Notes under the pieces: model-generated
Seen by the model: the letters and a program-made list of their open reading frames with translations, nothing else
The model's database searches: none
What the model was told of the DNA's origin: nothing
Made by a program: the position numbers and the translations under genes
Assembly: GCF_003205295.1 (NCBI RefSeq)
Contig: NZ_QJRP01000004.1
Coordinates: 124,001 to 188,000 of the forward strand
Length of the DNA stretch: 64,000 nt
Direction: 5' to 3'
DNA from: Pseudomonas mosselii
GTDB taxonomy: Bacteria; Pseudomonadota; Gammaproteobacteria; Pseudomonadales; Pseudomonadaceae
Shown here: positions 26,468-36,284 of the stretch, piece by piece
How the letters are laid out: each line of letters begins with the position of its first letter
How positions within the stretch are numbered: position 1 is the stretch's first letter

Positions 26468-26785
26468 TGCAAATCCTTTTGGCCAGTGGGACAGGAAGCG
26501 CGCAAGTCTACCCAAACCCGCCCGGGACACGCCAAGGCCTTTACCTTGCGGGCTGGCGACAGCCAATTATCACAACGCCATTCCCTCCCGGGCGCGGCGG
26601 TGTAGAATCGAGCCATTCATCGCCAGACATCCCCGGCGGGTTTATGAGCTCTGGTCGAGCCTGCGGCGATCCCGCGCGGTCCTTCGACCCCCATCCTTGC
26701 CAGCGGCAACCGGCCTTCGGCGTTTCAGGACAAGAGAAGCTCACTCCCTATTTACGTGACGTGATTTAGCCGCCAGGAGCGCTCC

Positions 26786-28627
26786 ATGCCTGATTATCGT
26801 TCCAAGACTTCCACCCAAGGCCGCAACATGGCCGGTGCCCGTGCCCTGTGGCGCGCCACCGGGATGAAGGACGAAGACTTCAAGAAACCGATCATCGCCA
26901 TCGCCAACTCGTTCACCCAGTTCGTCCCGGGGCACGTACACCTGAAGGACCTGGGCCAGCTGGTCGCCCGCGAGATCGAACGCGCCGGTGGCGTGGCGAA
27001 AGAGTTCAACACCATCGCCGTGGATGACGGCATCGCCATGGGCCACGACGGCATGCTGTACTCGCTGCCCAGCCGCGAGATCATCGCCGACGCCGTCGAG
27101 TACATGGTCAACGCCCACTGCGCCGACGCCATCGTCTGCATCTCCAACTGCGACAAGATCACCCCCGGCATGCTGATGGCCGCCCTGCGCCTGAACATCC
27201 CGGTGATCTTCGTCTCCGGCGGCCCGATGGAAGCCGGCAAGACCAAGCTGGCCAGCCACGGCCTGGACCTGGTCGACGCCATGGTCATCGCCGCCGACTC
27301 CACCGCCAGCGACGAGAAAGTCGCCGAGTACGAGCGCAGCGCCTGCCCGACCTGCGGTTCGTGCTCCGGCATGTTCACCGCCAACTCGATGAACTGCCTG
27401 ACCGAGGCCCTGGGTCTGGCCCTGCCGGGCAACGGCTCGACCCTGGCCACCCACTCGGACCGCGAACAGCTGTTCCTCACTGCTGGCCGCACCATCGTCG
27501 AGCTGTGCAAACGCTACTACGGCGAGAACGACGAGTCGGTGCTGCCGCGCAGCATCGCCAACTTCAAGGCGTTCGAGAACGCCATGATGCTCGACATCGC
27601 CATGGGCGGTTCGACCAACACCATCCTGCACCTGCTGGCCGCGGCCCAGGAGGGCGAGGTGGACTTCGACCTGCGCGACATCGATCGCCTGTCGCGCAAG
27701 GTGCCGCAGCTGTGCAAGGTGGCGCCGAACATCCAGAAGTACCACATGGAAGACGTACACCGCGCCGGCGGCATCTTCAGCATCCTCGGCTCGCTGGCCC
27801 GTGGCGGCCTGCTGCACACCGACCTGCCGACGGTGCACAGCCCAAGCATGGAGGAGGCCATCGCCAAGTGGGACATCACCCAGACCGATGACGAAGCCGT
27901 ACACACCTTCTTCAAGGCAGGCCCGGCCGGCATCCCGACCCAGACCGCGTTCAGCCAGTCGACCCGCTGGGAAACCCTGGACGACGACCGCGAGAACGGC
28001 TGCATCCGCAGCTTCGAGCACGCCTACTCGCAGGAAGGCGGCCTGGCCGTGCTGTACGGCAACATCGCCCTGGACGGCTGCGTGGTGAAGACCGCCGGTG
28101 TCGATGAGTCGATCCATGTATTCGAAGGCAGCGCGAAGATCTTCGAGAGCCAGGACAGCGCCGTGCGCGGCATCCTCGCCGACGAAGTGAAGGCCGGCGA
28201 CATCGTCATCATCCGCTACGAAGGCCCGAAAGGCGGCCCGGGCATGCAGGAGATGCTCTACCCGACCTCGTACCTGAAGTCCAAGGGCCTGGGCAAGGCC
28301 TGCGCCCTGCTCACCGACGGCCGCTTCTCCGGTGGCACCTCGGGCCTGTCCATCGGCCACGCCTCGCCGGAAGCGGCAGCGGGCGGCGCCATCGGCCTGG
28401 TACGCGATGGCGACAAGGTGCTGATCGACATCCCCAACCGTTCGATCAACCTGCTGGTCAGCGATGAAGAGCTGGCCGAGCGCCGTATCGAGCAGGACAA
28501 GAAGGGCTGGAAACCGGTTGAAGTGCGGCCACGTAAAGTAACCACTGCTTTGAAGGCCTACGCCCTGCTGGCCACCAGTGCCGACAAGGGCGCGGTGCGC
28601 AACAAGGCGATGCTCGAAGGGCTGTGA
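26786..28627 (+). CDS. ilvD: Dihydroxy-acid dehydratase
   Basis: 613 aa, Fe-S enzyme of branched-chain amino acid synthesis. The cluster cysteines lie in [12 protein letters not shown] and [21 protein letters not shown]. The C-terminal [16 protein letters not shown] is intact. A 319-bp stretch lies upstream to the divergent DUF4153 gene, containing a TAGAAT -10-like hexamer near 26602. An intrinsic terminator follows. Confidence 0.98.
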   Translation: MPDYRSKTSTQGRNMAGARALWRATGMKDEDFKKPIIAIANSFTQFVPGHVHLKDLGQLVAREIERAGGVAKEFNTIAVDDGIAMGHDGMLYSLPSREIIADAVEYMVNAHCADAIVCISNCDKITPGMLMAALRLNIPVIFVSGGPMEAGKTKLASHGLDLVDAMVIAADSTASDEKVAEYERSACPTCGSCSGMFTANSMNCLTEALGLALPGNGSTLATHSDREQLFLTAGRTIVELCKRYYGENDESVLPRSIANFKAFENAMMLDIAMGGSTNTILHLLAAAQEGEVDFDLRDIDRLSRKVPQLCKVAPNIQKYHMEDVHRAGGIFSILGSLARGGLLHTDLPTVHSPSMEEAIAKWDITQTDDEAVHTFFKAGPAGIPTQTAFSQSTRWETLDDDRENGCIRSFEHAYSQEGGLAVLYGNIALDGCVVKTAGVDESIHVFEGSAKIFESQDSAVRGILADEVKAGDIVIIRYEGPKGGPGMQEMLYPTSYLKSKGLGKACALLTDGRFSGGTSGLSIGHASPEAAAGGAIGLVRDGDKVLIDIPNRSINLLVSDEELAERRIEQDKKGWKPVEVRPRKVTTALKAYALLATSADKGAVRNKAMLEGL

Positions 28628-28644
28628 GGCTCAGAGGGCAATAA

Positions 28645-28674
28645 GAAACCGGCGCCTGGTGCGCCGGTTTTTTT
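28645..28674 (+). terminator. Intrinsic terminator of ilvD
   Basis: GAAACCGGCGC / GCGCCGGTTT hairpin followed by seven T residues. Confidence 0.9.
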
Positions 28675-28702
28675 ATGCCTGCCCGCGACAGGCCATGACA
28701 CC

Positions 28703-29761
28703 CTACTGAATCTGCTCCGGCGTCACGATCACCCAGTTCTTGTCCGCCGTCACCGGCAACCCCTCCTTGGCCTGGGCCGCCGCGTTCTTGGCAATCATGC
28801 CGTTGAGCTGGTCCATGTACTTGGCCTTGCGATTTATCCACAGGTGGATGCCGCCCTTGTCCACGTCAACGCCGTGGAACTGCATGTAACCATCGCTGGT
28901 CGGGGTGTCTCCCCCCACCAGCACCGGCTTCTTCCACTCATCGATGTAAGTCAGGATGGCTGCCTGCTTGCCAGCCATCCAGGTGGCCGGTGTCCACAAG
29001 TAAGGCGTCAGCTCCAGCCCTTCGTTGGCCTTGGGGTCGTAGTGCCCGGCGGTGATCTGCTTGCGCGCGGTGGTCAGTTGGCCATTGGCGCGGTCCTTGA
29101 GCAGCAGGCTCACGCCGATCACGTTCTGCGGTTTGACGTTGTAGCCGTACTTGGGATCGGAGGCGACCATGCGCACCAGCTCTTCGGAGGCCGCGGAGAT
29201 CACATAGACCTCGATGCCGTTCTCCATCAGCTTGTTGTACAGCTCGGCCTGGCCGGTGAAGACCTTGGGCGGCTGCACCTCGATGGTCTTGACCTGATCC
29301 CCCTCGAAATAGGTACTGGGGATCGGCTTGCCCGAGGCCATCAGCTCGTCGACCTGCTGCTTCAGCTCCTTGAGGGTGAAGCCCGAGAACACCTGGGCCA
29401 CCCAGGGGTAGCAGACCATGTCGTCGAGCTCGCACAGGCGGTAGTAGTAGCTGAACAGGCTCTCCTTGTGCTCGGCGGTGTCCTTGAACGGGATCAGCTT
29501 GAGCGAGGGGTCGAGCTTGTCGCGGGTCAGCAGGCCCTTGTTCTCCATGAACGGCAGCAGCGCTTCCTCGAGGTCGAAGCGATAGCTGGTGTTGTCCATG
29601 TCGAACACCGCGTAGTTTCCCTTGTTGGCATTGGCGGCAATCATCGCGTCGAGCTTCTGCGCGGCCTCGGCCGGCCAATGTTTCAGCTCGGTGGCCGCCC
29701 AGCTGCTGGCGCTCATCAGCAGGGCCAGGCCGCCGGCAAGGATTCTCGGAGCAGACATCAT
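28703..29761 (-). CDS. Periplasmic HAD phosphatase, phosphorylcholine phosphatase-like
   Basis: 352 aa with a signal peptide ([17 protein letters not shown]). The HAD motif I is [11 protein letters not shown] (Asp54 and Asp56), motif II Ser lies in [12 protein letters not shown], and motif III/IV is [14 protein letters not shown]. The size and motifs fit the P. aeruginosa phosphorylcholine phosphatase group (PchP), which releases phosphate from choline phosphate and polyphosphates. It is divergent from a transporter gene; the 244-bp gap between them holds no other gene. Confidence 0.8.
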   Translation of the reverse strand: MMSAPRILAGGLALLMSASSWAATELKHWPAEAAQKLDAMIAANANKGNYAVFDMDNTSYRFDLEEALLPFMENKGLLTRDKLDPSLKLIPFKDTAEHKESLFSYYYRLCELDDMVCYPWVAQVFSGFTLKELKQQVDELMASGKPIPSTYFEGDQVKTIEVQPPKVFTGQAELYNKLMENGIEVYVISAASEELVRMVASDPKYGYNVKPQNVIGVSLLLKDRANGQLTTARKQITAGHYDPKANEGLELTPYLWTPATWMAGKQAAILTYIDEWKKPVLVGGDTPTSDGYMQFHGVDVDKGGIHLWINRKAKYMDQLNGMIAKNAAAQAKEGLPVTADKNWVIVTPEQIQ

Positions 29762-30005
29762 GTGCGGTTCTCCAAAAGACGTGGCCGCTCAACCCTAGAC
29801 CTGATTTGTGACAAGCAGGCATGCATGAGCGACCCCGAGAGAACCGCAAACGCCATGTTCATTGCCAAAAACGACCAGACGTTATTCCATAAACGACTAT
29901 GCAAATTACTTTTAGGTATAAATTCGTTTGTTTTCAGGCTGTTAGCATTTCCGTTCGTAATCGCTCACAGAGGCGATGCCTCTTTTGCCTTTTCCTGGAG
30001 CTTCA

Positions 30006-31397
30006 ATGAACCTGCCGCTGTCACTCAACCTGCTGGCGTTCCTGGCCCTGCTGCTGGGCCTGGCGCAAACCCGCCGCACCGACTGGAGCCTGGCCAAGAA
30101 AGTGCTGCTGGGCCTGGTGCTGGGCGTGGTGTTCGGCCTGGTCCTGCACACGATCTATGGCGCCGGCCACCCGGTGCTCAAGGCTACCCTCGGCTGGCTC
30201 GACCTGGTCGGTAACGGCTATGTCGGCCTGCTGCAGATGATCGTCATGCCGCTGATCTTCGCCTCGATCCTCAGCGCCGTGGCGCGCCTGCACAACGCCT
30301 CGAGCCTGGGCCGGATCAGCGTGCTGAGCATCGGCACCCTGCTGCTGACCACCGCCATCGCCGCGCTGATCGGCATTGTCCTGACCAACCTGTTCGGCCT
30401 CAACGCCGAAGGGCTGGTGGCCGGCGCCCAGGAAAGCGCCCGCCTGCAGGCCATCCACAACGACTACGCGGGCAAGGTCGCCGACCTCAACATCCCGCAG
30501 CTGCTGCTGTCGTTCATCCCGAGCAACCCGGTAGGCGACCTGGCCCGGGCCAAGCCGACCTCGATCATCAGCGTGGTGATCTTCGCTGTGTTCCTCGGCA
30601 TTGCCGCGTTGCAACTGGTCAAGGACGACAAGGACAAGGGTGAGCGCGCCCTGTCGGCCATCGATGTGCTGCAGGCCTGGGTGATGCGCCTGGTGCGCCT
30701 GGTGATGAAACTCACCCCCTATGGCGTACTGGCCTTGATGACCAAGGTGGTGGCCAGTTCTAACCTCGAGGACATCCTCAAGCTGGGCAGTTTCGTGGTG
30801 GTGTCGTACATCGGCCTGGGCCTGATGTTCGTGGTCCACGGGGTGATCCTGGCGCTGACCGGCGTCAGCCCCCTGCGCTTCCTGCGCAAGGTGTGGCCGG
30901 TACTGACCTTCGCCTTCACCAGCCGCTCCAGCGCCGCCAGCATTCCGCTGAACATCGAGGCGCAGACGCAGCGCCTGGGCGTGCCGCAGTCGATCGCCAG
31001 CTTCAGCGCCTCGTTCGGCGCGACCATCGGACAGAACGGCTGCGCCGGCCTGTACCCGGCGATGCTCGCGGTGATGGTGGCTCCAGCCGTGGGCATCGAC
31101 ACCTTCGACCCGCTGTGGATCGCCACGCTGGTGGCCATCGTCACCCTCAGCTCGGCCGGTGTGGCCGGCGTGGGTGGCGGCGCGACCTTCGCCGCGCTGA
31201 TCGTGCTGCCAGCCATGGGCTTGCCGGTGGAACTGGTGGCCTTGCTGATCTCGGTGGAGCCGCTGATCGACATGGGGCGTACGGCGCTGAACGTGAATGG
31301 TTCGATGACGGCTGGGGTGGTTACCAGCCAGTTGCTCAAGCAGACCGACCAGCAGGTGCTGAGCGGGGATGAGCATGCCGAGTTGAGTCATTCCTGA
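30006..31397 (+). CDS. tcyP: L-cystine transporter, TcyP/YdjN-type (dicarboxylate/amino acid:cation symporter family)
   Basis: 463 aa with eight or more membrane segments. Family motifs include [14 protein letters not shown], the hairpin [15 protein letters not shown] and the C-terminal [14 protein letters not shown] with [11 protein letters not shown]. The sequence groups with sodium-dependent cystine carriers rather than C4-dicarboxylate carriers. The start at 30006 follows a CTGGAG ribosome-binding site. An inverted REP pair follows the stop. Confidence 0.85.
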   Translation: MNLPLSLNLLAFLALLLGLAQTRRTDWSLAKKVLLGLVLGVVFGLVLHTIYGAGHPVLKATLGWLDLVGNGYVGLLQMIVMPLIFASILSAVARLHNASSLGRISVLSIGTLLLTTAIAALIGIVLTNLFGLNAEGLVAGAQESARLQAIHNDYAGKVADLNIPQLLLSFIPSNPVGDLARAKPTSIISVVIFAVFLGIAALQLVKDDKDKGERALSAIDVLQAWVMRLVRLVMKLTPYGVLALMTKVVASSNLEDILKLGSFVVVSYIGLGLMFVVHGVILALTGVSPLRFLRKVWPVLTFAFTSRSSAASIPLNIEAQTQRLGVPQSIASFSASFGATIGQNGCAGLYPAMLAVMVAPAVGIDTFDPLWIATLVAIVTLSSAGVAGVGGGATFAALIVLPAMGLPVELVALLISVEPLIDMGRTALNVNGSMTAGVVTSQLLKQTDQQVLSGDEHAELSHS

Positions 31398-31402
31398 TAA
31401 AT

Positions 31403-31513
31403 CGCTGGGGGCGCTTTGCGCCCCTTTCGCGGCACAAGGCCGCTCCTACAAGGGGATCGCGATCCTCTGTAGGAGCGGCCTTGTGCCGCGAAAGGGCTGC
31501 AAAGCAGCCCCGG
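31403..31513. repeat. Inverted REP-type pair between tcyP and the receptor gene
   Basis: GGGGCGCTTTGCGCCCCTTTCG... with its inverted partner TGTAGGAGCGGCCTTGTGCC...GCAAAGCAGCCCC, about 110 bp in total between two convergent genes. Confidence 0.88.
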
Positions 31514-31523
31514 CGATTCAGGC

Positions 31524-33911
31524 TCAGTACGCCGCCCGCAACGACAACGTGAAGTTGCGCGGCTCGCCATAGAAGTTCGAGCCCCACGCACTGTCCACAC
31601 GCTCGTAGTACACCCGGTCGAACAGGTTGTTGGCGGTCAGCGTCGCCGACAGATGCTTGTTGAATCGATACCCCACCTGCGCCGTGGCCACGCTGTAGCC
31701 GCCCTGGACGAAGTCCACGCCATTGCGCGTGTAGTAGGTGGAACTGACCACCCGCACGCCGCCACCGACACTGAACCCTTCCAACGGCCCATCGGCGAAC
31801 GCATAGCGCGTCCACACGTTGAAGTTGTGCTTGGGCGTGATGCTGATGCCCTGATAGTCGGCCTGGCGCCCCGACTCCAGGCGGGTGAAGGCGTAGCCGG
31901 TGCTGACGCTCCAGTTGTCGGTCAGGTTGCCGGACAGCTCGGTTTCCCAACCCTGACTGCGCACCTTGGCCTGGGCCTCGTAGAACGGCGTCTGGCCAAT
32001 CTGCTGGGCGCGGTTCTCGTCGTAGATGCGAAACACCGACACGCTGCCGTTCAGGCGACCGTCGAAGAACTCCCGCTTCAGGCCCAGTTCATACTGCTTG
32101 CCCTCGCGCGGCGCCACCGTGCTGTTGCCGCCGGCCATCTGCGTCTGCGGCTTGTACACGGTCGTGTAACTGGCATACGCCGACAGCTCAGGAGTGAGCT
32201 TGGCGACCAGCGCACCGTAGGGGATCACCTTGCGGCGAACACTGCTATGAGGGTCGGAGAATTCGTTGAAGAACGGGTTGGCGTTGTGGCCATCGCTGTC
32301 AAACCAGATCACCCGGCTGCCGAGGATCACATCCAGCCAGTCGTTGGCGCTGACCTTGGTACGGGCATACAGCCCGTACTGGTTCGACTTGGACGCGTTG
32401 CCGTTGTCCATCACGTAGTCGATCCTGGGAATGTTGATACTGCCCGGATCGAACACGTTGATATCGAAGTACTCCCGGCCGCCGTAGCGGAAATCCTTGT
32501 CCACATGCTGGTAGTCGGCGCCCACCGTCAGCTCATGGGTTCGCCCGAACGCCTCGAACGGCCGCGTCACGAAGCTGTCCAGGCCCAGGGTCTTGATATG
32601 GGTGTAGTAGTTGTAGGCCACCGCCGAACTGGCGCCGGTCTCGGGATTCACCGAACCGTCGGTCCAGGTGAAGTCGCGCGTCGGCGTCTCGGCGTCGCGG
32701 TAGGTCAGCGAGGTCTTGAACTGGCCACCGTCGTCCAGCGCATGGTCGACCTCGAAGAAGCTTTCCCAGACCCGCTCGTCCAGTTCGTTCCACTTTGCGT
32801 CGACGAAGGTCGAGCGCTTGACGTCGAGCAGCTTGCCGCTGTCGTAGGCCGGCAGGCCGAACGCGGGCACCGACTTGTTGCGCTGGTAGGCGCCGCCCAG
32901 GGTCAGGGTGGTGGCCGGTGACAGGTCGTACTCAAGACGCCCGTACATCATCGGGCGCTCGTTCTGAGCATGGTCGACGAAGGCCTGGTTGTTCTCGTAG
33001 GCGGTGACGAAGCGCCCGCGCAGGCTGCCGTCGCTGTTCAGCGGCCCGGTGACATCCACCGTGGAGTGGTAGCGGTCATAGGTGCCCGCCGACAGCTCGC
33101 CGGACAGGGCGAACTGCCCCAGCGCCCGCTTGCGCACCAGGTTGATGGTGCCGCCGGGCTCGCCCGCGCCCTGGTACAGGCCGGACGGCCCGCGCAGCAC
33201 TTCGACGCGGTCGTACATCGCCAGGTCGAAGGCCGTGGCCATGTCGCCCTGCCCGGTGGGCTGGGTGACGCCATCGACCTGCACCATGTCGACCGGGAAG
33301 CCGCGCATGTAGACATCGTTGAGGTTGGAGCCGGTGTTGTAGCTCTTGATCGTGGTGCCGGTCACCTGCCGCATGGCGTCTTGCAGGCTGTTCATGTTCT
33401 GGTCGTCCAGGCGCTGGCGGGTCATCACCGAGACCGACTGCGGGATGTCCTTGAGCTTCTGCTCGCCCTTGCCGATGGTCAGCGCACCCGTGGTGTAGGA
33501 ACCCGAACCTTCGGTGGTGGCGCCTAGCTGACTGCTGTCGATCTTCACCGCGCCCAGTTGCATCGCGCTGTCGCCGGCAGCGCGATGGCGCTCCAGGGTG
33601 ACGCTGTCACCGTCAATGTAGGCGGCGCTCAGGCCGGTGCCCTGAAGCAGGCGGGCCAGCGCCTGGTCCTGTGGATAACTGCCGCTCAGGCCTGCCGAGC
33701 GCAGGCCCTGGGTGAACTCGCCCGGCACCAGGACCTGGATCCGGGTGACCGCACTGAAAGCCGCCAGGGCCGAGTCCAGTGACTGCGCCGGAATGTCGAA
33801 ACGGTAGACCTGCGCCTGGGCGGCGGCGTGGACCTGTCCAGGTCCGGCCAACGCGGCGCCGCCAAGCGCGATGGCCAGGCCGAGCACGGCCCGAGTGGCG
33901 GTAGTTTTCAT
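31524..33911 (-). CDS. TonB-dependent ferric siderophore receptor with signalling domain
   Basis: 795 aa. The signal peptide is followed by an STN (secretin/TonB N-terminal) domain at about residues 35-110 (FDIPAQSLDSALAAFSAVTRIQV). The plug (DIPQSVSVMTRQRLDDQNMNS, VEVLRGPSGLYQGAGEPGGTINLVRK) and a 22-strand barrel ending in FTLSLRAAY follow. The STN domain indicates a FecA/FpvA-type transducer that signals to the FecR/FecI pair encoded directly upstream. Close to hydroxamate or pyoverdine-type receptors, but the ligand cannot be fixed from sequence. Confidence 0.92.
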   Translation of the reverse strand: MKTTATRAVLGLAIALGGAALAGPGQVHAAAQAQVYRFDIPAQSLDSALAAFSAVTRIQVLVPGEFTQGLRSAGLSGSYPQDQALARLLQGTGLSAAYIDGDSVTLERHRAAGDSAMQLGAVKIDSSQLGATTEGSGSYTTGALTIGKGEQKLKDIPQSVSVMTRQRLDDQNMNSLQDAMRQVTGTTIKSYNTGSNLNDVYMRGFPVDMVQVDGVTQPTGQGDMATAFDLAMYDRVEVLRGPSGLYQGAGEPGGTINLVRKRALGQFALSGELSAGTYDRYHSTVDVTGPLNSDGSLRGRFVTAYENNQAFVDHAQNERPMMYGRLEYDLSPATTLTLGGAYQRNKSVPAFGLPAYDSGKLLDVKRSTFVDAKWNELDERVWESFFEVDHALDDGGQFKTSLTYRDAETPTRDFTWTDGSVNPETGASSAVAYNYYTHIKTLGLDSFVTRPFEAFGRTHELTVGADYQHVDKDFRYGGREYFDINVFDPGSINIPRIDYVMDNGNASKSNQYGLYARTKVSANDWLDVILGSRVIWFDSDGHNANPFFNEFSDPHSSVRRKVIPYGALVAKLTPELSAYASYTTVYKPQTQMAGGNSTVAPREGKQYELGLKREFFDGRLNGSVSVFRIYDENRAQQIGQTPFYEAQAKVRSQGWETELSGNLTDNWSVSTGYAFTRLESGRQADYQGISITPKHNFNVWTRYAFADGPLEGFSVGGGVRVVSSTYYTRNGVDFVQGGYSVATAQVGYRFNKHLSATLTANNLFDRVYYERVDSAWGSNFYGEPRNFTLSLRAAY

Positions 33912-33962
33912 TAGTGAGGCTCCCCGAGATCGTTCAAGTCGTCGACTGGCGCGGCACCGTCT

Positions 33963-33982
33963 GAGAGTGCTTATTATTTGCG
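33963..33982. promoter_or_regulatory. Candidate Fur box upstream of the receptor gene
   Basis: Minus-strand GCAAATAATAAGCACT resembles the Pseudomonas Fur site GCAAATGATAATCATT at 13 of 16 positions. It lies 51 bp before the receptor start. Confidence 0.45.
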
Positions 33983-34031
33983 CCTACGAAATCAAGGACG
34001 TCGGTCGAACGGGAATCCCCGAAAATATTTT

Positions 34032-35015
34032 TCAGCCTTCGCGCAGGATGCGCAGGTAGGGGCTGTATTGGTCGGCGCGCACGCCCAAGGTGTGGGTCAG
34101 GGCCTTGAGTACGGCGTCCGGCTTGTCGATGTCGAACACCCCGGAGACCTTGCGCTGACGCAGGCCATCGCCCAGCACCAGGGTCTGCCCTGGCCAGTAG
34201 CGGTTGAGCTCGGCGACCACTGCGCCCAAAGGCTGCTGGCTGAACACCAGTTGCCGCTCACGCCAGGCGAAGGCGCGGCCAGGCTCGAAGCCATGTACCG
34301 CGCCCGGCCCGCTGGCCGTGTACTCCACCGCCTGCCCGGGCTCGAGGAACACGCCCTGGCCGGCGCCGGCATGGACCTGGACCTTGCCCTGGGCCAGTTG
34401 CACACGGGTCTGTCCGTCCGCCTCAGCGACGCTGAAACGCGTGCCGACCACTCGCACCCAGCCATCGCCGGCTCGCACCACGAACGGTCGGGCCGGATCG
34501 CGGGTCACCTCGAACCAGGCCTCGCCGCGCAACAACCGGACACGCCGCTCGTCCGCAGCCAGCTCGACCTGCAGGGCGCTGTCGGTGTTGAGCTGGATCC
34601 GCGAGCCGTCCTCCAGCTGCAGGCTGCGCGTCTCGCCCGTGGTGGTGGCATAGTCGGCGCGCCAGCGGTCGAGCCAGGGCGTCTGGCCGAGCAGCACGCC
34701 CAACAGCAGCGCGGCCGCGGCAGCACTCGCCACCTTGGGCCAACTGCGTCGCCGGGGAGCACGCCAGGCGGCCTGCTGCTGCTCACGCAGGCGCCTGGCC
34801 GGGGCTTGCAGGGCGCCCAGCAGGTCGAGCACTTCTTCCCAGGCCTTGGCATGAGCCTGTCCCTGCGCCCGCCAGACGGCGAACGCCTGGCGTTCGGCCA
34901 GGGTGACGTCCTCGGCGTGCAGGCGGTAGTACCAGGCCGTGGCTTCGGCGAACAGGCGCTCGCTTTCGGGCAGGTCGCTCATGGGATCGGTCGCACTCTC
35001 GGGATGACGGCTCAT
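34032..35015 (-). CDS. FecR-type anti-sigma factor / sigma regulator
   Basis: 327 aa. An N-terminal DUF4880 region (AEATAWYYRLHAEDVTLAERQAFAVWRAQ) binds the sigma factor. A membrane segment lies at about residues 93-112 (VASAAAAALLLGVLLGQ). The periplasmic FecR domain (GETRSLQLEDGSRIQLNTDSAL) and an STN-like C-terminus follow. It relays ligand binding by the receptor to the ECF sigma factor. It overlaps the sigma gene by 4 bp. Confidence 0.92.
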   Translation of the reverse strand: MSRHPESATDPMSDLPESERLFAEATAWYYRLHAEDVTLAERQAFAVWRAQGQAHAKAWEEVLDLLGALQAPARRLREQQQAAWRAPRRRSWPKVASAAAAALLLGVLLGQTPWLDRWRADYATTTGETRSLQLEDGSRIQLNTDSALQVELAADERRVRLLRGEAWFEVTRDPARPFVVRAGDGWVRVVGTRFSVAEADGQTRVQLAQGKVQVHAGAGQGVFLEPGQAVEYTASGPGAVHGFEPGRAFAWRERQLVFSQQPLGAVVAELNRYWPGQTLVLGDGLRQRKVSGVFDIDKPDAVLKALTHTLGVRADQYSPYLRILREG

Positions 35016-35545
35016 GGACGTTGCCCCCTCGCTTCACCGGCCAGCCGCGCCTGGATGAAGGCACGGCAGTCGAGCAAGGCCCGCCGCAGCTGGTACTCGA
35101 CGCTGCGCGGCGTGACCTGCAGGCGCTCGCCGATCTCGCGGTAGGTGCAACCTTCGACATGATAGAGCAGGAAGATATGCCGGGTCGCCTCGGGCAGTGC
35201 CTGGATCGCCGCCTGCATCAGCGCCTGCTCCTGCTGCGCGGCCAGTTGGTCGTCGGCGCCGGGGGCGTCGCTGGCCAGCTCCTCGCTGGGCTCGCCGCCA
35301 TCGAGGCGCTCGCGGCGAATGGTCTGGCGCTGATGATCGCGCACCAGGTTGCTGGCAATCGTGAAGAGGAAAGCGGGCAGGTTGTCGATCTGCTTGTCGG
35401 CAGGCAAGCGTGCCAGGCGCAGGAAGGACTCCTGGGTCAGGTCGGCGGCCACCTGGGTGCTGCCGGTGCGCCGTGCAACGAACGCCTCGAGGGCCTTCTT
35501 GTGCTCGGTGAACAACCGGGCGATCTGCTTGTTCCACGAGGACAC
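35012..35545 (-). CDS. ECF sigma factor, FecI/FpvI iron-starvation type
   Basis: 177 aa. Region 2 is AADLTQESFLRLARLPADKQIDNLPAFLFTIASNLVRDHQRQ. Region 4 is HIFLLYHVEGCTYREIGERLQVTPRSVEYQLRRAL. Both fit the FecI group that drives the neighbouring receptor gene. A candidate Fur box lies about 50 bp upstream, so the system should respond to iron limitation and then to the cognate siderophore. Confidence 0.93.
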   Translation of the reverse strand: MSSWNKQIARLFTEHKKALEAFVARRTGSTQVAADLTQESFLRLARLPADKQIDNLPAFLFTIASNLVRDHQRQTIRRERLDGGEPSEELASDAPGADDQLAAQQEQALMQAAIQALPEATRHIFLLYHVEGCTYREIGERLQVTPRSVEYQLRRALLDCRAFIQARLAGEARGQRP

Positions 35546-35591
35546 GGCACATCCTGGCTCTGAGTCTCAAGAGGAGCGAACGCTAGCAGAA

Positions 35592-35612
35592 GATGATATT
35601 TGTTCGCAATTG
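35592..35612. promoter_or_regulatory. Candidate Fur box upstream of the ECF sigma gene
   Basis: Plus-strand TGATATTTGTTCGCAATT resembles Fur sites found before Pseudomonas iron-starvation sigma genes (TGATAATTATTCGCAATT pattern). Confidence 0.5.
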
Positions 35613-35650
35613 TAACTACCGCGCTTCAGCACGGCCGCCCAGCGCAAACC

Positions 35651-35693
35651 TGTAGGAGCGGGCTTGCCCCGCGATGGGCTGCGCAGCAGCCCC
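35651..35693. repeat. Single REP-type element after folA
   Basis: TGTAGGAGCGGGCTTGCCCC followed by GCGATGGGCTGCGCAGCAGCCCC, one unpaired REP unit between the ECF sigma promoter and the folA stop. Confidence 0.8.
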
Positions 35694-35699
35694 AGGTTT

Positions 35700-36218
35700 T
35701 CAGACCTTGTCCCAGACTTCGAAGTGATAAACCGGCCCCTGCCCCTCGGCAGGTTGCGGCTCACTCGAGCTCAGTTGCCACTGTCCGCGATCGAACGCTG
35801 GGAACCAGGCATCGCCCTCCGGCGACAGCTCCACCCGGGTCAGGTACATCCGGCTCACCAGCCCTTTATCCAGCGCCTGCCCATACAGCTGCGCGCCGCC
35901 AATCAGCATCAGCTCGCCGACGCCCTGCTCCCGCGCCCACTGCTCGGCGCGCACCAGTGCCTCTTCCAGCGAAGCGAACACCTCGGCACCTTCCAGTTGC
36001 AGCCCGGACTGACGGCTGACGACGATATTCAACCGCCCCGGCAGCGGCCGGCCCAGCGAATCCCAGGTCTTGCGCCCCATGATGATCGGCTTGCCCAGGG
36101 TGGTGGCCTTGAAGTACTTGAAATCCCCCGGCAGGTGCCAGGGCATGGAGTTGTCGATGCCGATCACACGGTTCTCGGCGAGCGCCGCGATCAGGCTGAG
36201 GGGGAGTGATGTGTTCAT
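35700..36218 (-). CDS. folA: Dihydrofolate reductase
   Basis: 172 aa. LIAALAENRVIGIDNSMPWHLPGDFKYFKATT carries the active-site Asp of DHFR. GRKTWDSLGRPLPGRLNIVVSR is the NADPH-binding motif, and LMLIGGAQLYGQAL completes the fold. It makes tetrahydrofolate. Divergent from the DUF2868 gene with 66 bp between starts. Confidence 0.97.
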   Translation of the reverse strand: MNTSLPLSLIAALAENRVIGIDNSMPWHLPGDFKYFKATTLGKPIIMGRKTWDSLGRPLPGRLNIVVSRQSGLQLEGAEVFASLEEALVRAEQWAREQGVGELMLIGGAQLYGQALDKGLVSRMYLTRVELSPEGDAWFPAFDRGQWQLSSSEPQPAEGQGPVYHFEVWDKV

Positions 36219-36284
36219 GCCGGCGAGGATAGCACCGGGCGCGTGGGTTATGCTTCTCCCCTGACCTGTGCAATGGAAGAGCTT

